Shown here piece after piece: positions 63,757 through 64,000 of a DNA stretch of 64,000 nucleotides. Numbering within the stretch: the first letter of the stretch is position 1; each line of letters starts with the position of its first letter. The notes beneath the pieces are model-generated. The model made no database searches. It saw only the letters and a program-made list of their open reading frames with translations, and was not told the origin of the DNA. This DNA comes from Rathayibacter oskolensis (GTDB lineage: Bacteria > Actinomycetota > Actinomycetes > Actinomycetales > Microbacteriaceae): contig NZ_FXBM01000001.1 of assembly GCF_900177245.1 (NCBI RefSeq), forward strand, positions 620,001 to 684,000. Reading direction: 5' to 3'. The position numbers were made by a program, and so were the translations under genes.

Positions 63757-63866
63757 ACATTCACGGTAGCTGCGACGTATGGCTCGAGCCTCCCCCTCAA
63801 GACGCAGATCCACCGAGCGGAGGTGTCCCTGCACCCGTGCCGTAAGAAGATCCCCGAGCGGGCAGC

Positions 63867-64000
63867 TCAGGGGATGAGCTGCTGGGTGATCGAGGCGTTT
63901 TCTCCGTCCAGCACGACGTCGGCGAGTGCTCCGTTGACGAGAGGCATCTGCGGAGGCTGGTGTCCGGTGTCGAAGTCGAGGATCACGGGGACGTCGAGAC
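63867..64000 (-). CDS. S66-type LD-carboxypeptidase/MccF-like protein, C-terminal end (cut by window edge)
   Basis: The frame is open at the window end and stops at 63867. About 44 residues are visible, 'LDVPVILDFDTGHQPPQMPL' then 'VNGALADVVLDGENASITQQ' and 'LIP'. The pattern of a strand ending in DFDTGH, then 'PPQMPLVNGALADV', fits the C-terminus of the S66 peptidase family (LD-carboxypeptidase A or microcin-immunity MccF), where this His is part of the catalytic triad. Too short to decide which. Confidence 0.65.
   Translation of the reverse strand, partial: LDVPVILDFDTGHQPPQMPLVNGALADVVLDGENASITQQLIP

Overview
The window is a GC-rich chromosomal segment from an actinobacterium, most likely family Microbacteriaceae (order Micrococcales). 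The pointers are a mycothiol synthase, GlnR, SenX3/RegX3, a SigK/RskA pair, CIRCE-controlled groEL, a fused IspDF enzyme, DUF3263, DUF3027, DUF2530 and DUF4032 proteins, and a short inverted repeat around GGTCGAGTAGCC that I associate with this family. The genus cannot be fixed from the sequence alone. Almost everything is core genome; only about 59.1-64.0 kb looks accessory.

Layout. 1-6.5 kb: end of an alcohol dehydrogenase, a YbaK deacylase, then a galactose block (galT-galK diverging from a DeoR regulator, galM and a DUF445 membrane protein). 6.5-10.1 kb: small proteins, a VOC/ArsR operon with an operator and tRNA-Lys. 10.2-12.2 kb: a compact predicted structured RNA, a membrane protein, sigK and rskA. 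12.3-19.7 kb: phosphate uptake and polyphosphate (pstSCAB with a PHO box, ppk-mutT1). 19.8-27.1 kb: mshD-glnR, a nitrobindin-like protein, ygfZ, a FUSC protein and two CNNM/CorC proteins. 27.2-31.9 kb: a methyltransferase diverging from gpmA, then phoU diverging from senX3-regX3. 32.3-36.7 kb: an LpqE-like lipoprotein, ispDF, cysS, rlmB. 36.9-45.4 kb: DUF4032, an MsiK-type ATPase, a DsbA-like protein, tRNA-Thr, msrB, DUF3263, LytR_C, cspA, groEL. 45.5-58.9 kb: an orphan WXG100 protein, a two-component system, a cold-shock protein with DUF3027, serC, DtxR/IdeR, NlpC/P60, HNH, phosphoketolase and a GntR-controlled ABC transporter. 59-64 kb: tRNA-Arg, secreted proteins and lipoproteins, a broken gene, a MarR/esterase pair and a partial S66 peptidase.

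How the genes work together. Phosphate is the strongest theme. Within about 20 kb lie the importer (pst), its regulator (senX3-regX3), the negative modulator phoU and polyphosphate metabolism (ppk, mutT1). PHO-box-like direct repeats of 11 nt lie upstream of pstS and, more weakly, phoU. Many genes also carry a -10 hexamer only 5-7 nt before the start codon, implying widespread leaderless transcription; this fixes several start codons and supports some very small genes.

Most interesting non-coding signals: (1) a roughly 100-bp structured element present three times (31858, 36736, 54201), each starting at the base after a stop codon in a convergent gene pair, with compensatory stem changes; (2) an 81-nt multi-hairpin RNA at 10200, starting where a -10 box would place the transcript start; (3) a five-copy palindromic array at 31984-32114; (4) a possible non-coding transcription unit at 53410-53652.
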